64,000 nt of DNA, from positions 186,001 to 250,000 of the forward strand of contig CAMBRF010000001.1 of NCBI GenBank assembly GCA_945870225.1. The letters are read 5' to 3'. Below are positions 8,425 to 16,466 of the stretch, one piece after another. The notes under the pieces were generated by a model. That model saw only the letters and a list, made by a program, of their open reading frames with translations. It was not told the DNA's origin and searched no databases. Position 1 is the first letter of the stretch. Each line of letters begins with the position of its first letter. The stretch comes from PVC group bacterium (GTDB taxonomy: Bacteria; Verrucomicrobiota; Kiritimatiellia; CAIKKV01; CAITUY01). A program made the position numbers and the translations under genes.

Positions 8425-9023
8425 AAGTTGAACTGATCTCCATTACGTCCGATCCGGAACGTGTGATCGAGATTGCCGCCAGAACCTGCTACCAGAGTGG
8501 TGACCGGATGGTGCCTGAAAAAATCGGGCAGCTTCTTCCCAAACTGATCGCCATGGGGCATGAATCACCCTTTGAGCATGCCTATGCGACCTTCCAGTTG
8601 GAGGATGTTTCCCGTGCCATGACACATCAGCTGGTTCGACACCGACTGATGGCGGTGTCTCAAAAAAGCCAGCGGTATGTGGGGGAAGGAAATTTTGCGT
8701 GGGTGGTGCCGCCGTCGGTTCCTCCGGAACAGGTGGCGGAGTTCAATGACGACATGGGAACCATACGGGACATGTATGCGAAATGGAAATCGCGGGGTCT
8801 GAAAAATGAGGATGCGCGTTTTGTTTTGCCTAATGCCTGCACGACGGAGCTCGTTGTGTCGGCGAACTTCCGGGAGTGGAGGCATATTTTCAAGGTCCGT
8901 TGTCATCCCCGCGCCCAATGGGAGATACGGGCGGTTTGCTTGAATATGCTCGGACAACTTCATGAGCGGGCCCCGAACGTATTTTGCGATATCGTGGCTG
9001 AAGTTGAGCCAAAAGGGACGTGA
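8421..9023 (+). CDS. thyX: FAD-dependent thymidylate synthase ThyX
   Basis: A 200-residue ThyX, which makes dTMP from dUMP using methylenetetrahydrofolate and reduced FAD. The family signature RHR-x7-S is present (RHRLMAVSQKS), followed by QRY. HESPFEHA and SANFREWRHIFKVRCHPRAQ are further conserved stretches. Its ATG overlaps the stop of the DUF4434 gene by 4 bases, implying translational coupling. No ThyA is seen in the window. Confidence 0.95.
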   Translation: MKVELISITSDPERVIEIAARTCYQSGDRMVPEKIGQLLPKLIAMGHESPFEHAYATFQLEDVSRAMTHQLVRHRLMAVSQKSQRYVGEGNFAWVVPPSVPPEQVAEFNDDMGTIRDMYAKWKSRGLKNEDARFVLPNACTTELVVSANFREWRHIFKVRCHPRAQWEIRAVCLNMLGQLHERAPNVFCDIVAEVEPKGT

Positions 9024-9041
9024 ATTGATTGGTCGGACCAC

Positions 9042-9671
9042 ATGGAGAGTTTGAGGCCACAGAATCGAATTGGTATTTTCGGGGGAACGTTCAATCCTGT
9101 CCATATGGGCCATTTGGTCATGGCTCAGGATGCGCTGGAGCTTTTTGAGCTCAGCAAGGTCATTTTTGTCCCCTGCGCCTGTCCGCCGCATAAAACCTCC
9201 AGCGATGTGGCGTCGGCTGAGCACCGGTTGGCGATGTTGCAGGTGGCGTTGGAAGGTGACCTGCGATTTGAGGTGTCGGACATCGAAATCCTGCGGGGTG
9301 GCGTTTCGTATTCGATCGACACGGCTCGTGAGATCAAGAAACTTCATCCAGGATCCGAGATGTTCTTCATCATCGGGGCGGATTCTCTTCCCGAACTTCG
9401 CCTATGGAAGGAAATTTCACAACTTCTTGATTTATATAGCTTTGTGACCATTGCCAGGCCGGGAGTCGACCTGAATGACCCGGGCCTGCGCGATCCGATG
9501 CCCGGGGATCCCCGGTCGCTATTGTTGCGCGATCAGGTCAGGATTGGTCATTTAATCAATATTTCATCGACTGATATCCGTTATCGTATAGCGGAGGGGA
9601 TGAGCATTCGTTATCTTGTGCATCCTGCGGTAGAGATGTATATTGCCGAGCATTCGTTGTTCAGGCAATAG
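9042..9671 (+). CDS. nadD: Nicotinate-nucleotide adenylyltransferase
   Basis: A 209-residue NadD, which joins nicotinate mononucleotide and ATP to form deamido-NAD. The nucleotidyltransferase motif GGTFNPVHMGH is near residue 14, followed by CPPHK, GADSLPEL and the C-terminal ISSTDIR motif. All are expected of the family, and the length is normal. It lies 18 bases after thyX and 69 before rsfS, an arrangement (nadD-rsfS) common in bacteria. nadC is found separately at 27.5 kb. Confidence 0.95.
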   Translation: MESLRPQNRIGIFGGTFNPVHMGHLVMAQDALELFELSKVIFVPCACPPHKTSSDVASAEHRLAMLQVALEGDLRFEVSDIEILRGGVSYSIDTAREIKKLHPGSEMFFIIGADSLPELRLWKEISQLLDLYSFVTIARPGVDLNDPGLRDPMPGDPRSLLLRDQVRIGHLINISSTDIRYRIAEGMSIRYLVHPAVEMYIAEHSLFRQ

Positions 9672-9740
9672 AGTCCCCATTGGGGACAGGCGGCCTCAAC
9701 CTGCCAATTCGTCAGCGGTTTTGCCGCTTGGGAGAGATAC

Positions 9741-10076
9741 ATGGAATCGCTTAAACTGGTCGGCCTTATTCGTGAAGCCTTATTGTCAAAGAAGGGTACA
9801 GACCTGGCTGTTATCGATGTGAGAGGACTCTCTCCCATCACGGATTATGTGGTGATTGTGACGGGCGCAACAGCCCCGCAACTCAAGGCGCTCTCAGGCG
9901 CCGTATTGAGAGATCTCAAGGAAGCCGGTGAGCAGCCCTGCCGTCGATCAGGCGAGCCCGATGACGGATGGGTCGTGTTGGATTGCTTCGATGTGGTCAT
10001 CCATATGTTTGAGAAATCGTTACGCGATTACTACGCCATCGAAGAGTTGTGGACTGGTGCGCCTCGGTTGGAGTAG
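9741..10076 (+). CDS. rsfS: Ribosomal silencing factor RsfS
   Basis: A 111-residue RsfS/Iojap protein, which binds ribosomal protein L14 and blocks subunit joining. Conserved stretches are DVRGLSPITDYVVIVTG, GWVVLDCFDVVIHMF and YYAIEELW. GGGAGAG precedes the ATG. The last 80 bases overlap the 3' end of the anti-sigma gene on the other strand. Confidence 0.93.
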   Translation: MESLKLVGLIREALLSKKGTDLAVIDVRGLSPITDYVVIVTGATAPQLKALSGAVLRDLKEAGEQPCRRSGEPDDGWVVLDCFDVVIHMFEKSLRDYYAIEELWTGAPRLE

Positions 10077-10611
10077 AGCCATCAGCTATATCCTCGGGGA
10101 GTTCAACGGTCATGTCCTGAAGGATGAGCAGTTGGCGTGCGAGTGACTGCAAGTCTGAGTAAGCGCGTGGGACCTCTTCGCTTTCGTTCGCCGGATCTTC
10201 GGTTTCCATCAGGGCTGCCAGCAGTGATGACCATTCGGCAATACGGGCGGTGCGGTTGTCGGTCGGCGCGCGTTCGGCCGGCGTGAGGGAGGTCACGTGC
10301 CAGATTCCCGCCAACACCATCAACCCCGCGGCCAGGGCCAGAAGAGCATGCGCGACTCGGGGATGCCAATTGAGCTGCTGCCTGCGGTGTGCCCGGGCGG
10401 CGATAAGGATCTGCGGCAAGACCCCTCTGGTTGGACCTGGGACGTCAGCCAAGCCGGAGCGGGCTGTCGTGCTTAATTCCTGCAGATCGGCCTGGAAAGC
10501 CCGGCACTGCGGACAGTGCGCCAGATGCGCGGCGAGCCGCGTCTGCAAGGAGGGGGAGAGTTCGCCGGACTCGGCCAGCAAAAGTTGTTTTTCAAAATCT
10601 GAGCATATCAT
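9997..10611 (-). CDS. Zinc-finger anti-sigma factor (ECF partner)
   Basis: A 204-residue membrane anti-sigma factor. The N-terminus has the H-x3-C-x2-C zinc motif (HLAHCPQC) of anti-sigma zinc-finger domains. A single transmembrane helix follows at about residues 88-107 (ALLALAAGLMVLAGIW), then a periplasmic tail of about 95 residues. The start at 10611 is preferred to the ATG at 10617, because GGAGG is 7 bases before it but directly abuts the other. The upstream sigma gene ends 3 bases away, so the two form an operon. The tail overlaps rsfS by 80 bases in the convergent direction. The signal sensed is unknown. Confidence 0.85.
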   Translation of the reverse strand: MICSDFEKQLLLAESGELSPSLQTRLAAHLAHCPQCRAFQADLQELSTTARSGLADVPGPTRGVLPQILIAARAHRRQQLNWHPRVAHALLALAAGLMVLAGIWHVTSLTPAERAPTDNRTARIAEWSSLLAALMETEDPANESEEVPRAYSDLQSLARQLLILQDMTVELPEDIADGSTPTEAHQSTTLRWRSNRVTISQTYG

Positions 10612-10613
10612 GG

Positions 10614-11225
10614 TCATTCCTCCATGGTCTTTCGTTCCTCATGCAACAGCTTGCGCAATCGGCACACGGCGTAGTGCATACGTGCCAGGGCCGTGTTGAT
10701 CGGAACCCCCTGCGCGCGGGCGATCTCCCGGAAGGGGATGTCGCCCTCCACCCGCATTAGAAAAACTTCCCGTTGTTCGGCCGATAACTTTAACAACGCT
10801 TGCCCAATCACGGCCTGCATTTCATTTCCTTGCGCGTCCGCCGCGGGAGAGCGCTCACGTGCCGGGATACGATCAACCCTGAAACCTTGCTGCGTGTCTT
10901 CACCGGGCATGCTTGGAACGATCGTCATCGGTCGGCGGCGAGAATGGTCAATCAGCAGGTTATGGGCAATTTTGTACATCCACCCCCGAAAGCAGTCACG
11001 TCGGTAAGATCCCGCCTTGCGAATGATCCGCAGCCAGACTTCCTGAAAGATTTCATCGGCATCCGCCGCGGATGCCGACATCCGGAGAATAAAACTGAAG
11101 AGTTGCCGCCTATACCGCTCAACCAGAAGGGTTAAAGCGTCTGTATCCCCGGATTTGTAACGGTCCAGCAAATCCTCGTCACTATGTTCCACGCCAATCC
11201 TTTCGCGTCCAACGTCTCTGTCCAT
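10614..11225 (-). CDS. ECF-type sigma factor
   Basis: About 203 residues. Region 2 is near residues 20-95 (DADEIFQEVWLRI, then GWMYKIAHNLLIDHSRRR) and region 4 near 140-195 (LLKLSAEQREVFLMRVEGDIPFREIA). There is a linker but no region 1 or 3, as in the ECF group. The start is uncertain: ATG 11225 lacks a clear SD, whereas GTG 11192 has GAAAGGA just upstream. It is transcribed with its anti-sigma factor. The target promoters are not evident. Confidence 0.88.
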   Translation of the reverse strand: MDRDVGRERIGVEHSDEDLLDRYKSGDTDALTLLVERYRRQLFSFILRMSASAADADEIFQEVWLRIIRKAGSYRRDCFRGWMYKIAHNLLIDHSRRRPMTIVPSMPGEDTQQGFRVDRIPARERSPAADAQGNEMQAVIGQALLKLSAEQREVFLMRVEGDIPFREIARAQGVPINTALARMHYAVCRLRKLLHEERKTMEE

Positions 11226-11267
11226 ACAACGAAGCGGTCCCGTCAAATATTTTATGGAATTTACAGA

Positions 11268-11295
11268 TTGACTTGATCCACCCCAAGGCTATTAT
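11268..11295 (+). promoter_or_regulatory. Promoter of rpsT
   Basis: TTGACT (11268-11273) and TATTAT (11290-11295) are 16 bases apart, about 48 bases before the rpsT ATG. The region also separates rpsT from the divergent sigma gene. Confidence 0.55.
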
Positions 11296-11343
11296 TGCGA
11301 CGTTTTTTGCGGTCAGCAAGCAACAACAGCGAGGACTAGGAAT

Positions 11344-11607
11344 ATGCCGAATATCAAGAGTGCGGGCAAGCGTGCCAAACAAGCCGAAGTGCGCCGATTG
11401 GCGAATCGTAGCGCGAAGAGTTCAATCGCGACCAAGCGCCGGATTTTCATGGAAGCCCTTGAATCCAAGGATAAGGAAAAGATCATGCTGGCTTTCCGGG
11501 CGTTCTGTTCGATTTTGGATAAGACAGCCAAGCGGGGGATTCTCACAAAGAATTCTGCTGACCGCCGGAAGGCGCGTGCCTCGGCGATGATTGCCAAGGT
11601 GGGTTGA
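11344..11607 (+). CDS. rpsT: 30S ribosomal protein S20
   Basis: An 87-residue, Lys/Arg/Ala-rich S20 of normal length, which binds 16S rRNA early in 30S assembly. MPNIKSAGKRAKQ at the start and the GILTKNSADRRKARASAMI ending are characteristic. GAGGA precedes the ATG. It is a single-gene transcript with its own promoter and strong terminator. Confidence 0.95.
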   Translation: MPNIKSAGKRAKQAEVRRLANRSAKSSIATKRRIFMEALESKDKEKIMLAFRAFCSILDKTAKRGILTKNSADRRKARASAMIAKVG

Positions 11608-11674
11608 TCGTCAGTTGCACCGGCAGATCATTCGATCGCTGTAAGCCGGGTGCGGCGGGTTTCTCCGCTCGTGA

Positions 11675-11716
11675 TAACCGTGATGAGGACTTTCCTCGTC
11701 ACGGTTTCTTTGTTTT
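11675..11716 (+). terminator. Rho-independent terminator after rpsT
   Basis: A 13-bp stem (AACCGTGATGAGG pairing with CCTCGTCACGGTT, one G-U) with a 4-nt loop is followed by TTCTTTGTTTT. Confidence 0.88.
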
Positions 11717-11740
11717 GACGATTTTGCGACCGGCGGCTTC

Positions 11741-12265
11741 TTACCAGAATTCCACCACGGTCTTTACGATGCGGTGAGCCAGATCCCGTGAGGCCTTGGG
11801 CAGGGCATTCCGCTGCGCGCTGGGAAGATCGGAAAGCGCCTCGAAGTCTGCATAGCCTTCAATCCCGCTGGTCTGGGAGAGAATTTCCTTGGTCGACGTT
11901 CTCCTGAAAATCACATCCGCCCGTATGGTCAGTCGGTACTCCCGGGCGGTTGTGGTCTTGTTTTCGCGATAGCGCAGGGGGGTCAGGAAATAACGGGTCA
12001 TTGTGACCTCAAGCACGCTATCGGCCTCATTGCGCGGGACGACGGAGAGTGCCCCATCCTTTTGGAATTCCTGAATGGCCGCACCGGTGGTGAGCGTTTC
12101 CAGTCCCGGTTGGCCGGTCTGATTGACGAAAACGGGCACAGCGACAGAGCGAATGCCGGCGGGAAGGTTGCTGCCGAGCTTATATCCGGTGCAGCCGGAA
12201 ACGGTTGCGAGAAGGCCGATGCCGGTCATCAGGACGCAGAGACGGGTGAGCATTCTTGATTTCAT
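11741..12265 (-). CDS. lptE: LptE-like LPS-assembly lipoprotein
   Basis: A 174-residue lipoprotein with signal peptide and lipobox TVSGC. It has the LptE-family start GYKLGSNLPAGIRSVAVPVF, then NQTGQPGLE and a TREYRLTIRADVIF strand. LptE plugs the LptD barrel that inserts LPS into the outer membrane. The start overlaps the BamD-like stop (ATGA), so both outer-membrane assembly genes are coupled. An LptD gene is not in the window. Confidence 0.82.
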   Translation of the reverse strand: MKSRMLTRLCVLMTGIGLLATVSGCTGYKLGSNLPAGIRSVAVPVFVNQTGQPGLETLTTGAAIQEFQKDGALSVVPRNEADSVLEVTMTRYFLTPLRYRENKTTTAREYRLTIRADVIFRRTSTKEILSQTSGIEGYADFEALSDLPSAQRNALPKASRDLAHRIVKTVVEFW

Positions 12266-13275
12266 GGTGATGGGGTGCCCTTTACGAGTGATTTAAGTAC
12301 TTCGATCCGTTCCCTTGCCAAGGGGGTCGACTCCGATGAGGGGAATCGTTTCACAAAGTCCTCATAGGATTGCAGGGCCGCTTCCGGGCGATGGGCCAGT
12401 CGGTCGTAGAAGTAGGCTCGCTCGAAAGCCATGCGTTCACGGCGGATGTTCAGCCGGTCGAGACGTAGACGTGCATCCGGGACGCCGCTGTTGTCCGGAT
12501 ACGTCCGGATAAAGTCCACCAGCGCGGATCGCGCCGCATTCAGCGCACTCTCGTCGTTGGGCCGATCATTAGAGAGCTCTTCCAGACAGCAGGCTTGATG
12601 GTAGGAGGCACCCGGCGCCCACGAGCTTCCGGGATAGCGGTTTAGCAGCACTTCGTAGGCGGCAATAGCCTCCTCTGGGTCATGGTTCGCTTCGTGAATC
12701 ATTCCGATGTTCAACTGCGCCAAAGGCGCTTTTTCCCATGAGGGAGCATTGCGTATGATCTTCTCAAAAAGGGGCAGGGCTCGTTCCGGTGCTTCGAATC
12801 CCGGAAAAATCAGGAATTGTCCGCGCTTGGCGCTCATGAGGTGATTAGCAATCTGGAACTGCCGCTCGACGACCTCGATGTAGCTGAATTTTCCCGCATA
12901 GTTGTCGATCAGGTACTGGTATTCATCAAAGGCCTTATCATAACGCTGCCGTTCCTGCTGGATTCCAGCCAGGGAAAGTTGGGCGGCCGCCGCCTGAGGG
13001 GAGTCGGGCCACGCATAGACCAGGGCCTGGTAGGCATTGGCGGACTCACGCAGGCGATTGGCTTTGTGGAGGCTTGCCGCATAGCGTTCCTGCTCGTCGG
13101 GTGTCGGCCGTACCGGATGACGATACCAATGCACACCGCGTTTAACCGCCGCCTTTTTCTCGGGGGAGGGGGTGGTGGGGAGGGACGGGCCCGCAGGCGG
13201 CATCTGGGCCTCCAGTAGGCCTGCCAGGCTCAAGAGCGCCACCATCAAAACGGATAGACGAAAGAAACTTCGCAT
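12262..13275 (-). CDS. BamD-like TPR outer-membrane assembly protein
   Basis: A 337-residue exported TPR protein. The start at 13275 (MRSFFRLSVLMVALL) gives a signal peptide ending near LLEAQ; no lipobox Cys follows, unlike classical BamD lipoproteins. Helical repeats such as ANAYQALVYAWPDSPQAAAA, AFDEYQYLIDNYAG and AIAAYEVLLNRYPGSSWAPG match the BamD/YfiO type, with extra repeats beyond the usual five and a longer chain. Coupling with lptE supports an envelope-assembly role. It may be a BamD relative (e.g. CpoB-like) rather than BamD itself. Confidence 0.7.
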   Translation of the reverse strand: MRSFFRLSVLMVALLSLAGLLEAQMPPAGPSLPTTPSPEKKAAVKRGVHWYRHPVRPTPDEQERYAASLHKANRLRESANAYQALVYAWPDSPQAAAAQLSLAGIQQERQRYDKAFDEYQYLIDNYAGKFSYIEVVERQFQIANHLMSAKRGQFLIFPGFEAPERALPLFEKIIRNAPSWEKAPLAQLNIGMIHEANHDPEEAIAAYEVLLNRYPGSSWAPGASYHQACCLEELSNDRPNDESALNAARSALVDFIRTYPDNSGVPDARLRLDRLNIRRERMAFERAYFYDRLAHRPEAALQSYEDFVKRFPSSESTPLARERIEVLKSLVKGTPSP

Positions 13276-13439
13276 AAGTGGGTATACTCTAGGGGGAGCC
13301 ATGGGGAGGGTCAAGAGAGGAATCGCGCTCGTAACGGTCATAATGCGGCGGGCGGCCGCCGCTCACCTTCGATTTGCTTTTCACTGCCGTCAGGCTTATC
13401 GTTTGGGTCACTGGCTGCCGGCGCAGTCAGGATCGACTT

Positions 13440-15182
13440 ATGGGTGGCTATCCGTACGTGAGGCAGCTTGTGATATCTGCGAAAGACTTGGAGAAACGTT
13501 CATCGGCTGTAACGCTTTCCGACATGGAGATTTTCGTCTTCCCGGAGCTGATGTATGCGCTTCTGTTGGCCAATCTGATGTCACCCCGGCTTTGGAAGTG
13601 GCGCGATGATCCCTGGTTTGCCGGCCTGGCCAAGATGAAACCGTACCGGCGCATCACGCGCGTGAAGCAGTACATCATGGATCACTATGCCTTTAATCTC
13701 GATCTCGATACGTGGGGACTGACGACCAAGGAACGGGAAATGAACCGGTTTCGCGGTTTCATTGACGAAGAGACGCTCCGGAAATCCAATGCGTTGTTCG
13801 GATATGAGGGCGACAAGTATTACTTCGATATTGATATCCGGACCCATTTCGGCTTGAACCGCTACGACAGTGAAACGATTCCATACTGGAAAACCGAGAC
13901 GGTTGAAGCCATGGATGCGTTCATCTTCAAGGAGGGTTACACCACGGGTGCCGGTGAGTGTGTCTCCTTGGCCGCCTTGTACGCGGCGGCTCTTTTCGTT
14001 GTGGGGGGGATCCCTCTGGGGAATCTGTTCCTGATGGCCACGCCGCTGCACTCGCAGAACTATGTGGATGTCGACGATGGGATCCTGACCAATAACCGGC
14101 GTCTGGTGACCAAGAAAATGTGGTGCAATGGCACGGCGCTTTCGGCGCAGGCCCGGCGTGCGCTTGAGAATGAACAGGTGACGATTGTGGCCCACGAGAC
14201 GGGGTATATCCACACCATCAACGCCGAGGCCTCGATTGACCCCGCCGCCTATGAATCCTTCTGTGGGAAATTGAGAAATTTCCTGACGACGCCGATCACG
14301 GATGAAATTCTAGGCAATTTCCTGCGCCATAAACGGGACATGCAGCGTTGTTTCCAGCTTCGGCATTCCATTCGCGGCGTGGAGCACTACGTTCCCTTGG
14401 AGGTGGCGTTCCAATACGAGGAGGGAAGTTCCGCCCTCGTTACAGACCAGACGCGCGATATTCTTCTGGCCGATATCGACATGGATCAGTTTGTCATCCT
14501 CCGGATTCCGGGACGGATCGTGCTGAATGATCTGGAAGCGTTCATCCGGGAAGCATCGCCCGATCTGAGGCAGCCCGGCGATGTGACCCGGTTGAAGGAT
14601 CAGTTTGCGTGTGACTGCTTGAATGCCGAATGGGCGATGGAGAGCCTGATCCGTTTCTGCCATGTCACGCCGCGTCTGCCAGAGGCTTCAACCCGGAAAT
14701 TTCAGTCTGCGGGAGAGCCGCTTCGCATTACGCGCGAGATGACGCGCGAAGCGATCATCTCCCGCTTGGAATCACTGCGGACGGTAAACCCGGTGGCGGA
14801 CCTGGCCTTCTACGCCTATCGCGACCTGAATCGAACGGATGCCGCGCCTTTCCTGAAGGCCGCGATGACTCGCAACCCTGTTTCCATTGCCGCCGCCAAA
14901 GCCCTGAGCGACGCGGAACTCGCGCCCCGGATCAACCGTCTTGCGCCGGAATCAATTTATGATGAAGCGGGACGGTTGGCCCAGCCGGACGAAGTCTGGA
15001 ATTTCGGACGGGGGGACGGTGTTGAGAAAGCCCTTCTGTTGGCCAATCTTCTCAGAGAGCGTCGTCCCGATCTTGTCCTGAGCCTTGAGGTCGCTGAACA
15101 GAGCGCGGTACTGAAGGCGGGAGACCTCCGGTTTGAATTCGAATCTCGCAAAGGGCTGAAGGCGCAGTTCTGGAGCCTTTGA
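13440..15182 (+). CDS. Transglutaminase-like protein
   Basis: A 580-residue protein without signal peptide or membrane segment. ATG 13440 is preferred, with TCAGGA about 10 bases upstream. The central GAGECVSLAALYAAALF, then PLHSQNYVDVDDG, resembles the transglutaminase/cysteine-protease fold, with Cys174, His204 and Asp210 as candidate catalytic residues. The rest is not recognised. The C-terminal third is helical and Arg-rich and ends in FEFESRKGLKAQFWSL. It is divergent from the bamD-lptE operon and followed 45 bases later by an HMA-like lipoprotein. The substrate is unknown; protein cross-linking or peptidase activity are both possible. Confidence 0.55.
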   Translation: MGGYPYVRQLVISAKDLEKRSSAVTLSDMEIFVFPELMYALLLANLMSPRLWKWRDDPWFAGLAKMKPYRRITRVKQYIMDHYAFNLDLDTWGLTTKEREMNRFRGFIDEETLRKSNALFGYEGDKYYFDIDIRTHFGLNRYDSETIPYWKTETVEAMDAFIFKEGYTTGAGECVSLAALYAAALFVVGGIPLGNLFLMATPLHSQNYVDVDDGILTNNRRLVTKKMWCNGTALSAQARRALENEQVTIVAHETGYIHTINAEASIDPAAYESFCGKLRNFLTTPITDEILGNFLRHKRDMQRCFQLRHSIRGVEHYVPLEVAFQYEEGSSALVTDQTRDILLADIDMDQFVILRIPGRIVLNDLEAFIREASPDLRQPGDVTRLKDQFACDCLNAEWAMESLIRFCHVTPRLPEASTRKFQSAGEPLRITREMTREAIISRLESLRTVNPVADLAFYAYRDLNRTDAAPFLKAAMTRNPVSIAAAKALSDAELAPRINRLAPESIYDEAGRLAQPDEVWNFGRGDGVEKALLLANLLRERRPDLVLSLEVAEQSAVLKAGDLRFEFESRKGLKAQFWSL

Positions 15183-15227
15183 AATTCCTGCTGTACTCAT
15201 TCTGTCCGTGTTCGTTATAGTTTGAAC

Positions 15228-15554
15228 ATGAAATTTTCTGCCTGCCTTTTGGTTTTAATCATCAGCCTGATCTCGCTGTCCTGTCGTCAGCAGGATGTCC
15301 GCACCACGACGATCCAGTGTCCCCAGGTGCGGAACTCGCAGAGTGCCTCACGGGTGACGATGGCGCTCACCCGGATGGACGGCGTGCAGGCAGATTCCAT
15401 CAAAGTTAAGGACGGGGCCGTGACCGTTACCTATGACAGCATGAAAGTGGCGGTCAAAAACCTCGATTTTTCCATAGCAGAGGCCGGATTTGATGCGGAT
15501 GACATCCCTGCTGACAAAAAAGCGCGGGAGGCGCTGCCCGCCGAATGTAAGTAG
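15228..15554 (+). CDS. Small lipoprotein with degenerate HMA-like fold
   Basis: 108 residues with a short signal peptide ending in LISLSC, a likely lipid-modified Cys. Residues about 30-95 follow the heavy-metal-associated (HMA) beta-alpha-beta pattern: TTIQCPQV, ALTRMDGVQ, VTVTYDS, AEAGFDADD. The metal-binding CxxC is reduced to one Cys (QCPQVRNSQ). It may therefore bind metal differently or only use the fold. The start was moved from TTG 15222 to ATG 15228; no good SD is visible. It ends 15 bases before xerD. Confidence 0.55.
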   Translation: MKFSACLLVLIISLISLSCRQQDVRTTTIQCPQVRNSQSASRVTMALTRMDGVQADSIKVKDGAVTVTYDSMKVAVKNLDFSIAEAGFDADDIPADKKAREALPAECK

Positions 15555-15569
15555 GCGCTTTACCGGACG

Positions 15570-16457
15570 ATGATTGCGCTTGTTGATCAATTTTTGGACC
15601 ACATTTCCTTCGAATGCGGATTGAGTCCCAAGACGCGCGAAGCCTACGGTTTTGATCTGGCCGCTTTTTCCCAGTATCTTCAGGCGGCGGGTGTCCATTC
15701 GCCCCGCGAAGTCACTCGTAAAATTCTTCTGGGTTATCTTGAGGGGGAGCGTGATCGTGGCCAGAGCATGAATTCGATCTCACGGCGGCTGGTCGCCATC
15801 AAGGTTTTTTTCCGTTATCTTGTGGAAGAAGGCCTTCTGGAAAAGAATATGACGGCGGTAATGGAATCGCCGCGGTTATGGAAGGTCCTTCCGGGAACCT
15901 TGTCCATCAAGGAGGTTGATGCCCTGCTCGAGACTGTACGGGGAACGGACAAGTTTTCTGTCCGGGATCGGGCGATGCTGGAGTTGCTTTATGCGACCGG
16001 GTTGCGGGTGACCGAACTGGTGGAACTCAAGGTGGAGGACTTGCATCTGGATAGCGGGTATGTGCGGACGACGGGTAAGGGCAACAAAATGCGCGTCACC
16101 CCTTTCGGCGATAAAGCCAGGTTTCAGGTTGAGAAATATCTCCGGGAAGTCCGGCCGGGGCTGGTGGAGAAGAAAGCCTCGCGTCAGGTATTTCTGACAT
16201 TCCGCGGCGACAAATTCAGCCGCAAGACGATTTGGAAATTGATTCGGACCCATGCCCGGAATGCGGGGATCAGCAAGAAGGTGTCGCCCCATACCCTGCG
16301 GCATTCCTTCGCCACGCATCTGCTGGCCAATGGAGCCCCCTTGCGGATGATTCAGGAAATGCTGGGGCATGCGGATATTGCCACAACCCAGATCTATACG
16401 CATGTTGATCAGAATCGCTTGAAATCGGTTCATCATCAGTTTCATCCGCGATCGTGA
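15570..16457 (+). CDS. xerD: Tyrosine recombinase XerD
   Basis: A 295-residue XerC/XerD-family recombinase. It has the SAM-like N-terminal domain (LSPKTREAYGFDLAAF) and a catalytic set: Arg in TGLRVTEL, Lys in TGKGNKMR, HTLRHSF, GHADIATTQIYTHV with Tyr276. The ending HHQFHPR fits XerD rather than XerC. With the XerC-like protein at 61.2 kb it should resolve chromosome dimers at dif. It lies just before rnc. Confidence 0.88.
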   Translation: MIALVDQFLDHISFECGLSPKTREAYGFDLAAFSQYLQAAGVHSPREVTRKILLGYLEGERDRGQSMNSISRRLVAIKVFFRYLVEEGLLEKNMTAVMESPRLWKVLPGTLSIKEVDALLETVRGTDKFSVRDRAMLELLYATGLRVTELVELKVEDLHLDSGYVRTTGKGNKMRVTPFGDKARFQVEKYLREVRPGLVEKKASRQVFLTFRGDKFSRKTIWKLIRTHARNAGISKKVSPHTLRHSFATHLLANGAPLRMIQEMLGHADIATTQIYTHVDQNRLKSVHHQFHPRS

Positions 16458-16466
16458 GGAGTGCCT

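Noticed and set aside
9673-9687. Palindrome GTCCCCATTGGGGAC between nadD and rsfS
   Set aside because: A single 7-bp stem without T-run or repeat elsewhere in the window; not enough to call a terminator or operator.
13374-13439. Upstream start for the transglutaminase-like gene
   Set aside because: A TTG without SD; ATG 13440 has TCAGGA upstream and gives a more natural start.
15570-16457. Tyrosine recombinase as a phage or island integrase
   Set aside because: Sequence and context (next to rnc; partner XerC beside topA) fit the housekeeping XerC/XerD pair; no att-like repeats or phage genes nearby.
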